64,000 nucleotides of DNA. It comes from DASUPK01 sp963744105 (lineage in GTDB: Bacteria; Actinomycetota; Thermoleophilia; Solirubrobacterales; 70-9). Below the pieces are notes generated by a model that was given only the letters and a program-made list of their open reading frames with translations, searched no databases and was not told the DNA's origin. The stretch is from the NCBI GenBank assembly GCA_963744105.1, contig CAVUSJ010000002.1, positions 434,001-498,000 on the forward strand. The letters are read 5' to 3'. This document shows, in pieces, positions 17,931-26,055 of this stretch. The translations under genes were made by a program, and so were the position numbers. Within the stretch, counting starts at the first letter, position 1. Each line of letters opens with the position of its first letter.

Positions 17931-18803
17931 ATGGACCCGATCTCCTACTTCCAGGCAATCGTTCTCGGCCTGCTCCAGGGCGTCTCCGAGCTCTTCCCGA
18001 TCTCAAGCCTCGGCCACAGCGTCGTGCTCCCGCGCATCTTCGGCTGGAACATCCATCAGAACGACGACTACTTCCTGAGCTTCCTGGTGGCCACGCACTG
18101 CGCGACCGCGATCGTCCTGTTCTTCTTCTTCCTCAAGGACTGGGTCCGGATCATCAAGGGGCTTGGACGCTCGCTCCGCGACCGCTACATCGCGCCCGAT
18201 GACACGGACGCGAAGCTCGGCTGGCTGCTCGTCATCGGCACGATCCCCGCCGGCCTGCTGGGTCTGCTGCTCGAGCATCCGCTCCGAACCCTGTTCGCCT
18301 CGACCCAGACCGCCGCGATCTTCCTGTTCGTCAACGGCCTGATGCTGTTCGGCGCCGAGGCGCTGCGCCGGCGGGCGCCGGTTCGCTCCGAGGAGGGGAT
18401 CCACTCGGACGAGGTCATTGCCCGCTCCCTCAGCTTCCGGGACGCCGTCGGCATCGGCACCGCGCAGGCGCTCGCCCTGATTCCGGGCCTCTCGCGCTCG
18501 GGAGCGAGCATGAGCGGCGGCCTTCTGGCCGGCCTCTCCAACGAGGAGTCGGCCCGCTTCGCGTTCCTGCTGGCCACGCCGATCATCGGGGCCGCCGGGC
18601 TCCTGAAGCTGCCAGAGCTGCTCGGCTCCCAGGGCGATCACGTCCGCGGCCAGGCATTGGTCGGGGCCCTGTGCGCTGCCGTGACCGCCTACTTCTCCGT
18701 CAAGTTCCTGCTTCGCTTCTTCGAGACCAACCGACTGACGCCGTTCGCCGTCTACTGCTGCGTCGTGGGCGCCGTGCTCACGATTGCCTTCGCCGTCAGC
18801 TAA
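17931..18803 (+). CDS. uppP: Undecaprenyl-diphosphatase UppP
   Basis: A 290-residue polytopic membrane enzyme that dephosphorylates undecaprenyl diphosphate to recycle the carrier lipid for wall synthesis. The two signature motifs are present: QGVSELFPISSLGH near the N-terminus, and PGLSRSGASMSGG in the second half carrying the catalytic Ser/Arg. The first motif is a variant of the usual TEFLPISSTGH. A small membrane protein gene follows after ten bases. It is the envelope gene of this stretch together with the M23 peptidase. Confidence 0.93.
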   Translation: MDPISYFQAIVLGLLQGVSELFPISSLGHSVVLPRIFGWNIHQNDDYFLSFLVATHCATAIVLFFFFLKDWVRIIKGLGRSLRDRYIAPDDTDAKLGWLLVIGTIPAGLLGLLLEHPLRTLFASTQTAAIFLFVNGLMLFGAEALRRRAPVRSEEGIHSDEVIARSLSFRDAVGIGTAQALALIPGLSRSGASMSGGLLAGLSNEESARFAFLLATPIIGAAGLLKLPELLGSQGDHVRGQALVGALCAAVTAYFSVKFLLRFFETNRLTPFAVYCCVVGAVLTIAFAVS

Positions 18804-18813
18804 GGAGGAGACG

Positions 18814-19062
18814 ATGACCAAGCGACCTCAATTGATCTGGCCCGCCGTGATCCTCGGGATCGTCTTCCTGGCGGTCGCGATCGTCTACTGGACGACCGAC
18901 GCGGGCTCGCTGCCCTCGTTCTTCCCGGGCCACGAATCGGGATCGACCCACATCCACTTCAAGCACGGCCTCGCTGCGGCGGTGGTCGCCCTCGGCTGCT
19001 TCGTCTTCGCCTGGTTCCAGACCGGCGAGGAGCGCCCGAGGCCTCAGCCGCCGACTTCGTGA
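18814..19062 (+). CDS. Small two-helix membrane protein
   Basis: An 82-residue protein with two hydrophobic helices (LIWPAVILGIVFLAVAIVYW and AAAVVALGCFVFAWF) separated by a His-containing loop (GSTHIHFKHG). AAGGAGGAG lies directly before ATG 18814, a strong ribosome-binding site that fixes the start. It is probably co-transcribed with uppP. Its 3' end overlaps the opposing cation-efflux gene by 19 bases. The function is unknown. Confidence 0.75.
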   Translation: MTKRPQLIWPAVILGIVFLAVAIVYWTTDAGSLPSFFPGHESGSTHIHFKHGLAAAVVALGCFVFAWFQTGEERPRPQPPTS

Positions 19063-19971
19063 CCCGGGATCTGCAGTAGCTCATCCCTCGCCTCGTGCTC
19101 GACCTGCAGCGTCGAGTGCTCAATGCCGAAGCGCGCGGCGAGCAGGTGCGCGAGGTGGAATCGGGCCTGGTGGCAGTCCGCCTCCGCCTTGACGAGAACG
19201 TGCGCCGAGAGGGCCGGGAACCCCGAGGTCACCTCCCAGACGTGCAGGTCGTGGACCTCGATGACGCCGGGCTCCTCGAGCAGCGCGTTCCCGATCTGAT
19301 TCGGGTCGATTCCCTCGGGCGCCGCCTCGAGGAAGATCCGCCCCGACGCCCGCAGCAGGCCGTAGGAGGAGCGCAGCATCAGCGCGGCGACCAGCAGGGA
19401 GGCGATCGCGTCCGCTTGGTCGAATCCGGTGAGCAGGATCACGATCGCGGCGATCGCGGTGCCGACGAAGGCGAACAGGTCCGTGACGATGTGCTGGTAG
19501 GAGCCCTCGACGTTGAGGCTCTCGCGATTCGCCTTGGAGAGCGTCCAGCTCGCCACCAGGTTCACGGCCACCCCGAACAGGGCGACCGCGAGCACCAGGC
19601 CCGCATGGACGTCGGGCGGCGAGACGAGGCGGTGGATCGCCTCGTAGACGATGAACAAGGCCAGGATCAGGAGGGTGATCCCGTTGGCCTGCGCGGAGAG
19701 GATCTCGGCCCGTTTCAAGCCCGAAGGTCATCGATCCCTCGGCCGGGCGCTGGGCCAGGCGAATCGCGACCAGCGAGAATCCGATCGCGCCGGCGTCGGT
19801 GAGCATGTGGCCGGCGTCCGAGAGCAGCGCCAGCGAGTGGGCGACGATCCCCACCACGACCTCGACGGCCATCAGGCCGAGGATCAGGGCGAGCGCGATG
19901 GCCAGCTTGTCCCGGTCGGCGTTCGCGGAGACCGCGTGCGAGTGGTCGTGGCCGGGGTGGTCGTGGGCCAT
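19044..19971 (-). pseudogene. Cation diffusion facilitator transporter, frameshifted
   Basis: The two halves together form a complete CDF (CzcD/ZitB-like) divalent-metal efflux protein of about 308 residues. The first half (ATG 19971) has the His-rich start MAHDHPGHDHSH and LLSDAGHMLTD with its metal-site Asp/His. It reads to TFGL and then goes out of frame. KRAEILSAQANG and the rest, including the C-terminal cytoplasmic domain (EVHDLHVWEVTSG), continue in another frame. Removing one G (plus-strand C at 19716) restores the family sequence TFGLKRAEIL. A TTG at 19718 could reinitiate the second half. It may be a real mutation or a sequence error. Confidence 0.85.
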
Positions 19972-19994
19972 AGCCGGATTATGGGGGCGGTTGA

Positions 19995-20092
19995 CGGCTT
20001 CGCCACAAGGTCGCGGCCACAAGCGGCCACCCCACATAAGTCGCTTCGGGCTGCGCCCTCCGCTCCAAAGTGGAGTGGCCTGGTGGCCGCTA
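19995..20092 (+). repeat. Dispersed structured intergenic repeat, copy 1
   Basis: About 98 bases shared with 54551-54648 and, for the first 64 bases, with 60972-61035. The outer stem is AGCGGCCACC (20022-20031) / GGTGGCCGCT (20082-20091). The inner hairpin is CCGCTCC / GGAGTGG with loop AAAGT (20060-20078). It lies in the 381-base gap between the cation-efflux gene and the response regulator. Apart from this and the PHO box, I see no gene in that gap. Confidence 0.75.
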
Positions 20093-20240
20093 ATAAAAAG
20101 CGCGCGACCCGGGGCAGGGAGGGGTCGCGCGCGCTGACGAGAGAGGAATCTCGAAAGTGAGCGAGAGTCTCACCGCCGCGGACCCTGCCGGTGTGAAGAT
20201 CCGGATACGCCAATTTCCGGCATTTCTGCGGCATTTGCTT

Positions 20241-20256
20241 GTGAAAATCCGGTGAA
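20241..20256 (-). promoter_or_regulatory. Candidate PHO box (two units)
   Basis: GTGAA at 20241 and 20252 are exactly 11 bases apart. Read on the minus strand they are GGTTCACC-type units, matching the actinobacterial PhoP direct-repeat style. The site lies about 97 bases upstream of the response-regulator start, consistent with autoregulation, though in the opposite orientation to that gene. Confidence 0.55.
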
Positions 20257-20352
20257 CCTCCCACGGGCCGCGCCGTCCCGCGCCGTGCTCGGACCTACAA
20301 TCCACTCGACATCTATTCGCCCGGGGTAGGGCGGGTCCGAGAGAGGGGCTCG

Positions 20353-21156
20353 ATGAGCAATCAAGCAGGCATACGGCTGGCTGTCATAGACAAGGACAGC
20401 GCGTTCCTCACCGTGCTGGGCAAGCGCCTGGAGGGCGTCGGCTGGGAGCACCGTGTGCTCGCCGGCAGCGTGCCCGTCGAGGACCTCGTGGCCATGAAGC
20501 TGAACGCCCTGCTCGTCGACCTCACCGTGCTCGGCCCAGGCGGCTGGGAGTTCCTCGAGAAGGTCTGCGGGGCGATCCCGGGCCTCGGCGTCCTGGTCTG
20601 CACCTCGCAGTCGACCGTCGCTCAGAGGGTGAGGGGACTGCGCCTCGGCGCCGACGACTGGATCGGCAAGCCCTCGCACCCTGAGGAGGTCATGGCCCGC
20701 ATCGAGGCCGTCGTCCGCCGCCGGAAGCGCGCCGCCGCGCGCGAGGACGTCGGCCCGCTCGTCACCGGCGAGCTCGAGATCCGTCCCGACCAGTACCAGG
20801 CGTTCGTCAGCGGCCAGAGCATCGGCCTGACCCGTCGCGAGTTCGAGCTGATGCAGCTCCTCGCCGAGGCCCACGGTCAGGTGATCGAGCGCGAGGAGAT
20901 CTACCAGAAGGTCTGGGGCTACGCGATGGCCCACGGCGACCGCTCGGTGGACGTCTTCGTCCGCAAGCTTCGCCAGAAGCTGCAGCGGCACTCGGCCAAC
21001 TGGCGCTACATCCACACGCACTTCGGGATCGGGTACCGCTTCGATCCGGAGCTCCTCGGCGGCTCGCCCGAGGCTCCCGCCGGCGTGATCGACCCGGCCG
21101 AGGAGACCGCCGAGGATTCGACCGAGCTGACCGAGTTCGCACGCGACGCCGGCTAG
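20353..21156 (+). CDS. OmpR/PhoP-type response regulator
   Basis: A 267-residue two-component regulator. The receiver domain (7-125) has the acidic pair D13/D15, phospho-acceptor D56 (ALLVDLTV), a Thr/Ser switch (T84) and K106 (IGKPSH), so it should be phosphorylatable. The winged-helix domain (about 135-235) has LTRREFELMQLL, the recognition-helix segment DRSVDVFVRKLRQKL and IGYRFDPE. The tail is acidic. Position upstream of pstSCAB-phoU and flanking PHO boxes make it the likely PhoP/PhoB. No sensor kinase gene adjoins it. The exact orthology cannot be proven here. Confidence 0.88.
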   Translation: MSNQAGIRLAVIDKDSAFLTVLGKRLEGVGWEHRVLAGSVPVEDLVAMKLNALLVDLTVLGPGGWEFLEKVCGAIPGLGVLVCTSQSTVAQRVRGLRLGADDWIGKPSHPEEVMARIEAVVRRRKRAAAREDVGPLVTGELEIRPDQYQAFVSGQSIGLTRREFELMQLLAEAHGQVIEREEIYQKVWGYAMAHGDRSVDVFVRKLRQKLQRHSANWRYIHTHFGIGYRFDPELLGGSPEAPAGVIDPAEETAEDSTELTEFARDAG

Positions 21157-21165
21157 CCGGCGAGT

Positions 21166-21192
21166 TTCACCTGCACTTCACCCCGGATTCAC
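21166..21192 (+). promoter_or_regulatory. PHO box, three tandem 11-base units
   Basis: TTCAC occurs at 21166, 21177 and 21188, a perfect 11-base period. It lies in the gap between the two regulator genes, oriented toward the receiver-less protein at 21338. Confidence 0.8.
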
Positions 21193-21264
21193 ACGATGGC
21201 GCAGGACGCGCCGGCCGCCACCTGCGGGGTTGAGCCCATGGGACGGCGCGATCGCGGTCGAGCC

Positions 21265-21291
21265 TTCACATCGCATTTACCGGAAGTTCAC
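21265..21291 (+). promoter_or_regulatory. Second PHO box, three tandem 11-base units
   Basis: TTCAC (21265), TTTAC (21276) and TTCAC (21287) repeat every 11 bases. It lies 47-73 bases upstream of the 21338 start. With the box at 21166 this promoter has two separate three-unit sites. Confidence 0.8.
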
Positions 21292-21337
21292 TCGACCGTA
21301 ACTACTTCGCCGAGCGGAGCGGCAAAGCTCCCACGCC

Positions 21338-21706
21338 ATGGAAGGCGAGAACGGCGCGGCGGCTCCGGTATCGACGATCCCCCTCGCCGGCAGAGACCAG
21401 ACTCCCGTATACGCGGGCCGGCTCGAGATCAGGCCGGCCGATCACGCCGCGCTGGTGGACGGCCGTCCACTTGTCCTCACGGTGAGGGAGCTGCAGCTCC
21501 TCACCGAGCTCGCCCACAACGCTGAGCGGGTGATGACCCGCGAAGAGCTCTACGAGACCGTCTGGGGCCGGTCCTACAAGAAGAGCGACCGCTCCGTTGA
21601 TGTCTACGTGGGTCGACTGCGTTCGAAGTTGAGCAGGGCGCTGCCGGGACGCCGCTTCATCCACACCCATACCGGCATCGGCTACCGGTTCTCTCCCCAG
21701 GCCTGA
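21338..21706 (+). CDS. Stand-alone OmpR-type winged-helix DNA-binding protein
   Basis: A 122-residue protein consisting almost entirely of an OmpR/PhoB effector domain. It has LTVRELQLLTELAHN, the recognition helix DRSVDVYVGRLRSKL and HTHTGIGYRFSP, and only a short N-terminal lead with no receiver. It is similar to the effector half of the 20353 regulator (ELEIRPD.., DRSVDVFVRKLRQKL) and probably arose by partial duplication. It would bind the same 11-base repeats without phosphorylation, so it could act as a competitor, basal activator or partner. It lies between PHO boxes and pstS. Confidence 0.85.
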   Translation: MEGENGAAAPVSTIPLAGRDQTPVYAGRLEIRPADHAALVDGRPLVLTVRELQLLTELAHNAERVMTREELYETVWGRSYKKSDRSVDVYVGRLRSKLSRALPGRRFIHTHTGIGYRFSPQA

Positions 21707-21736
21707 CGTCCTGCAATTTCCCGCAGTCGGGCGGGA

Positions 21737-21774
21737 TTTACATCCTTTTTACAAGTGCGCCACACGAACGTAAC
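21737..21774 (+). promoter_or_regulatory. PHO box upstream of pstS
   Basis: TTTAC (21737), TTTAC (21748), GCCAC (21759) and GTAAC (21770) repeat every 11 bases, 107-144 bases before the pstS start. The first two units fit best and the last two are degenerate. Confidence 0.78.
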
Positions 21775-21880
21775 AAGCTGCCTTCGACCCGCTGGAAGGG
21801 TCCGACACCTCAAACCAATCTGAGGGAGGCGAGCCCGTGAGCCGCCGTCCCTTTTCGAAATGCGAAAAAGGAGCGACTCA

Positions 21881-22969
21881 ATGAACAGGAAGTGGTGGCT
21901 CGTCTTCGCCGCCTCGGCCGTGCTGGCGCTGACCGCAGCCGCCTGCGGCTCGAGTGGCGGCGGCAGCTCTTCCGGTGTCTCCGGCGATCTCGCCGGCGCC
22001 GGTTCCAGCGCCCAGCAGGCCGCCCAGGAAGCCTGGGTGGCCAAGTTCGAGGATCAGAACTCGGGCGCGACCGTCTCCTACGACCCGATCGGGTCGGGCG
22101 GTGGCCGCGATCAGTTCATCGCCGGCGGCAAGACTGCATTTGCCGGCAGCGACTCGCCGTTCGACACCACCGAGTTGCCGAAGGCAGCCGACCGGTGCAC
22201 GAAGGACGGCGGCGGTCAGCTGATCCAGATCCCGAACTACATCTCGCCGATCGCGATCATCTACAACCTCCAGGGCGTCGACAACCTGCAGCTCAGCCCT
22301 GATACGACCGCGAAGATCTTCAAGGGCGAGATCACGACCTGGGACGACCCGGCCATCAAGGCGGACAACCCGGGTGTGAGCCTGCCCAGCACGAAGATCA
22401 CACCGGTGCACCGCTCGGACGAGTCGGGGACCACGGCCAACTTCACGGACTATCTCCATGGGGCCGCCCCGAGCGTCTGGACGTTCGATCCGGATGGCAA
22501 CTGGCCGCTGAAGACGGGTGAGTCCGGCGCGCAGACGTCGGGTGTTGTCCAGGCCGTCAAGGCCGGCGACGGCGCGATCGGCTACGCCGACGCGAGCCAG
22601 TCCCAGGGTCTGGGCGTCGCCAAAGTCAAGGTCGGCAACACCTATGTGGCGCCGAGCGCCACGGGTGCGACCAACGATTTCGACCAGTCGCAGAAGGATC
22701 CGCAGCTCACCAAGGCGCCGTACGTGTTCGCTTACAAGGTCCAGAGGACCCCGACCGACGCGAGCAGCTACCCCGTCCTGCTGGTCTCCTACCTGATGGG
22801 CTGCACGAAGTACTCCGACACGAGCACCACCGATCTCGTCAAGGCGTACTTCAGCTACATCGTCAGCGACGAGGGTCAGCAGGTGGCGGCGCAGAACGCG
22901 GGCTCGGCCCCGATTCCGCCCGGCATCAAGAAGGAGGATGAGCCCGCGATCAACGCGATCGGCGGCTGA
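21881..22969 (+). CDS. pstS: Phosphate-binding lipoprotein PstS
   Basis: A 362-residue solute-binding protein that delivers phosphate to the Pst ABC transporter. It has a lipoprotein signal with lipobox LTAAAC, then a Ser/Gly linker. Phosphate-pocket segments are DLAGAGSSAQQAAQ, FAGSDSPFD, ITPVHRSDESGTTANF and GAIGYADAS. A PHO box lies upstream. AAAAAGGAG before ATG 21881 fixes the start; an in-frame ATG at 21860 would lie ahead of the ribosome-binding site. It is the first gene of pstSCAB-phoU. A hairpin separates it from pstC. Confidence 0.95.
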   Translation: MNRKWWLVFAASAVLALTAAACGSSGGGSSSGVSGDLAGAGSSAQQAAQEAWVAKFEDQNSGATVSYDPIGSGGGRDQFIAGGKTAFAGSDSPFDTTELPKAADRCTKDGGGQLIQIPNYISPIAIIYNLQGVDNLQLSPDTTAKIFKGEITTWDDPAIKADNPGVSLPSTKITPVHRSDESGTTANFTDYLHGAAPSVWTFDPDGNWPLKTGESGAQTSGVVQAVKAGDGAIGYADASQSQGLGVAKVKVGNTYVAPSATGATNDFDQSQKDPQLTKAPYVFAYKVQRTPTDASSYPVLLVSYLMGCTKYSDTSTTDLVKAYFSYIVSDEGQQVAAQNAGSAPIPPGIKKEDEPAINAIGG

Positions 22970-22996
22970 TCGGCTAGGTCACAAGCAGACGCGGTT

Positions 22997-23027
22997 GGGG
23001 GCTCTCGTGCACAGCGCGGGAGCCCCC
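22997..23027 (+). terminator. Stem-loop between pstS and pstC
   Basis: GGGGGCTC (22997-23004) pairs with GAGCCCCC (23020-23027); a T-G wobble and a CG step extend the stem toward the loop. No T-run follows. In pst operons such hairpins often stabilise pstS mRNA or reduce read-through so that binding protein exceeds permease. That role is inferred. Confidence 0.6.
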
Positions 23028-23050
23028 TGACCGTCTCAGTCAGCGAACAC

Positions 23051-24007
23051 TTGGAAGCTCACACCGACACCACCACCCAGGCCGGCCAGATCCTCGCCGC
23101 TGCCTCCGGCGGCAAGCGAAGGCCCGGCGACCGGATCTTCTCCAACGCCGCAGTCATCGCCGGCGTTTCGGTGCTTGCACTGTTGGCGGGCGTCGCGATC
23201 TTCCTGATCGCGGACTCCATCCCGGCGGTGACGGCGAAGACCGCCGACCTTCCCGACGGCAAGACGCTGGTCGACTACATCGCGCCGCTCGCCTTCGGCA
23301 CGATCCTGGCCGCGGTGGTCGCCGTCGTCCTTGCGGTCCCGCTGGCGGTCGCCGCGGCCCTCTTCATCAGCCACGTCGCCCCTCGTCGGCTCGCTCTGTC
23401 TCTGGCCTACGTCGTCGATCTGCTCGCCGCGATCCCGAGCATCGTCTATGGCCTCTGGGGAATCTTCGTACTCGGGCCGGCGATGGTGCCGATCCTGGAC
23501 TGGCTGGTCGCACACCTGAGCTGGATTCCGTTCTTCGCGGGTCCGGCCTCGGTGACTGGCAGGACGATGCTCACCGCCGGGCTGGTCCTGGCGCTGATGA
23601 TTCTTCCGATCGTCTCCGCCGTTTCGCGCGAGGTCTTCTCGCAGACGCCGCGCCGACTCGAGGAGGGGGCCCTGGCATTGGGTGCCACCCGCTGGGAGAT
23701 GATTCGGATGGCCGTGCTGCCCTTCGGCAAGTCCGCCGTGATCAGCGGCTCGATGCTGGGTCTCGGCCGGGCCCTGGGGGAGACCATGGCCGTGGTGATC
23801 ATCCTCTCGGCGTCCGGCATCGTCACCTTCAACCTGGTCAGCCAGGAGAACCCCACTCCGATCGCCGCCAACATCGCCCTCAAGTTCCCAGAGTCCTCAG
23901 GCGTCGACGTCAACGCGCTGATCGCCTCCGGCCTCGTCCTTTTCGGCATCACGCTGGTGGTCAACATGATCGCCCGCCTGATCATCTCCCGGTCGGAGTC
24001 CCAGTGA
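23051..24007 (+). CDS. pstC: Phosphate ABC transporter permease PstC
   Basis: A 318-residue inner-membrane permease with six helices. The permease loop is EEGALALGATRWEMIRMAVLP, and ESLA-type PstC features IPSIVYGLWGIFVLGP and GRALGETMAV are present. The start is TTG 23051. Its TGA overlaps the GTG of pstA by four bases, indicating coupling. It forms the channel with PstA. Confidence 0.94.
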   Translation: MEAHTDTTTQAGQILAAASGGKRRPGDRIFSNAAVIAGVSVLALLAGVAIFLIADSIPAVTAKTADLPDGKTLVDYIAPLAFGTILAAVVAVVLAVPLAVAAALFISHVAPRRLALSLAYVVDLLAAIPSIVYGLWGIFVLGPAMVPILDWLVAHLSWIPFFAGPASVTGRTMLTAGLVLALMILPIVSAVSREVFSQTPRRLEEGALALGATRWEMIRMAVLPFGKSAVISGSMLGLGRALGETMAVVIILSASGIVTFNLVSQENPTPIAANIALKFPESSGVDVNALIASGLVLFGITLVVNMIARLIISRSESQ

Positions 24008-25122
24008 CCGACACCGGGGACCGGCGAGACGAGAATCCGGCGGCCACCTTCGACCCGGCGGAGAGCGTCTCGGCGATCGGCGGTCCCGGGGTCAGCAGCG
24101 GCACCCTTCCCGCCTGGTTCCTGCGCGCCGTGGTCGCAGGGTCCGCCCTGGTGGCGCTCGCGATCCTGCTCGCCACGGGTGGCTTAACCATCGTCCTCTT
24201 CTTCATCGTCACCGCGGTGATCGCGTTGCCGACCGCCTACATCTGGTCCCTGATCACCGAGGGCCGCCGCCAAGCGATGGACCGGCTGGTGACGTTGGGC
24301 ATCGTCACGGGCTTCGGCATCGCCGTGCTGCCTCTCTTCTCCGTGCTCTACGAGGTGATTAAGCGCGGGACGGCCCGCTTCGATGGATCGTTCTTCACCG
24401 AGGCGCAGCGCGGCGTGATCGGTGCCGGCGGTGGGGCGGAGCACGCGATCGTCGGCACGCTGGTGATCACCGGCGTCGCCACCCTGATCTCCGTGCCGAT
24501 CGGGATCATGGCCGCCGTTTACCTGAACGAGTACGGGACGGGCCGCCTGCGCAAGGCGCTGACCTTCTTCGTCGACGTGATGACGGGCATCCCGTCGATC
24601 GTGGCCGGCCTGTTCGCCTACGCGCTGTTCGCGGCGTTCCTCGGCCCGGGAATCCGCCTCGGGATCATCGGCTCGGTCGCGCTGACCGTCCTCATGATCC
24701 CGATCGTGATCCGGTCCGCGGAGGAGATCCTGAAGATCGTCCCTGACCACCTCCGCGAGGCCGCCTATGCGCTCGGGACCCCCAAGTGGAAGGTGGTCAC
24801 CCGCATCGTGCTGCCGACCGCTCTGGCCGGGCTGGTCACCGGGGTGATGCTGGCCGTCGCGAGGGTGATCGGCGAGACGGCGCCGCTGCTGGTCACCACC
24901 GGGGTGATCGACTCGGTCAACACGAATCCACTCAGCGGGCGGATGCAGAACCTCGCCGTCTACGCCTACAGCGAGTACAAGGACCCGGGTGTGGACGTCC
25001 AGGCCTCCTACGATAAGGCCTGGGCCGCCGCGCTGACGCTGATCGTGATGGTGATGATCCTCAGCCTGCTGGCTCGCTGGATCTATCGTCGCTTCGGCAC
25101 CGATCTTCGGGACACCAGATAG
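24004..25122 (+). CDS. pstA: Phosphate ABC transporter permease PstA
   Basis: A 372-residue permease. An N-terminal extension of about 70 residues carries two extra hydrophobic segments before the core. Core signatures are TGIPSIVAGLFAYALF, REAAYALGTPKWKVVTRIVLP and VARVIGETAPLL. The length exceeds the ~290 residues of typical PstA because of the extension. The GTG start overlaps the pstC stop (GTGA). Confidence 0.93.
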   Translation: MTDTGDRRDENPAATFDPAESVSAIGGPGVSSGTLPAWFLRAVVAGSALVALAILLATGGLTIVLFFIVTAVIALPTAYIWSLITEGRRQAMDRLVTLGIVTGFGIAVLPLFSVLYEVIKRGTARFDGSFFTEAQRGVIGAGGGAEHAIVGTLVITGVATLISVPIGIMAAVYLNEYGTGRLRKALTFFVDVMTGIPSIVAGLFAYALFAAFLGPGIRLGIIGSVALTVLMIPIVIRSAEEILKIVPDHLREAAYALGTPKWKVVTRIVLPTALAGLVTGVMLAVARVIGETAPLLVTTGVIDSVNTNPLSGRMQNLAVYAYSEYKDPGVDVQASYDKAWAAALTLIVMVMILSLLARWIYRRFGTDLRDTR

Positions 25123-25164
25123 CCCACGTGCGTGAGACTTCGAATGCCCAGTGACAGGAGGAAA

Positions 25165-26055
25165 ATGCCCGAGACAGCGGACACGACCAGGGAGAAGCGG
25201 AGCGGAAACGTGGCGACAGATCTCGCCCGGGCGGCCAAGAAGGCCGTCACGCGCGGTGGCGATAAGGTCGAGCGCGTGGCCAAGCGCTTCACCGTCAAGG
25301 ACGTGAACCTCTTCTACGGCGACTTCCAGGCCGTCCAGGACGTCTCGATGACGATCGAGCCGAATCAGGTGACGGCTCTGATCGGCTCCTCTGGCTGCGG
25401 GAAGACGACGATGCTCCGGTCGCTCAACCGGATGCACGAGCTCACCCCGGGTGCGCGGGTCGAGGGCGAGGTGTCCCTCGACGACCAGAACATCTACGCG
25501 CCCAACGTCGACCCGGTCGAGGTCCGGCGGCTGGTGGGGATGGTTTTCCAGGCGCCCAACCCGTTTCCGACGATGTCGGTCTACGAGAACGCCGCCGCCG
25601 GCCTGACACTGAACCAGCGGGGCCTGTCCAAGTCCGAGAAGGATCACGTCGTCGAGAAGTCCCTCCGCGGCGCCCACCTCTGGGAGGAGGTCAAGGACCG
25701 ACTCGACCGCAAGGGCTCTGCCCTTTCCGGCGGCCAGCAGCAACGTCTCTGCATCGCCCGCGCGATCGCCGTCGAGCCCGAGGTGCTCCTGATGGACGAG
25801 CCCTGCTCGGCGCTCGATCCCGTCGCCACACTTGCGGTCGAGGACCTGATCGAGGACCTGAAGAGCCGCTACACGATCGTGATCGTCACCCACAACATGC
25901 AGCAGGCGGCCCGTGTCAGCGACGTCACGGCGTTCTTCAACCTCGAGGCGGCCGGCAAGCCGGGGCGCCTGGTCGAGAAGGACGCCACGGACAAGATGTT
26001 CACGACGCCCTCCAAAAAGGAGACCGAGGATTACGTCAGCGGGAGGTTCGGCTGA
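25165..26055 (+). CDS. pstB: Phosphate ABC transporter ATPase PstB
   Basis: A 296-residue ATPase. Walker A is GSSGCGKTT (from residue 74), the signature is LSGGQQQRL, Walker B is VLLMDEPCSALDP and the switch His is VTHNMQQA. An N-terminal lead of about 40 residues is charged and unlike E. coli PstB. ATG 25165 is preferred because AGGAGGAAA immediately precedes it. The last stop base overlaps the phoU ATG (TGATG). Confidence 0.95.
   Translation: MPETADTTREKRSGNVATDLARAAKKAVTRGGDKVERVAKRFTVKDVNLFYGDFQAVQDVSMTIEPNQVTALIGSSGCGKTTMLRSLNRMHELTPGARVEGEVSLDDQNIYAPNVDPVEVRRLVGMVFQAPNPFPTMSVYENAAAGLTLNQRGLSKSEKDHVVEKSLRGAHLWEEVKDRLDRKGSALSGGQQQRLCIARAIAVEPEVLLMDEPCSALDPVATLAVEDLIEDLKSRYTIVIVTHNMQQAARVSDVTAFFNLEAAGKPGRLVEKDATDKMFTTPSKKETEDYVSGRFG

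Noticed and set aside
19044..19718. Second half of the cation-efflux transporter as an independent gene from TTG 19718
   Set aside because: The residues run without a gap from the first half of a standard CDF protein, so one frameshifted gene is the simpler reading.
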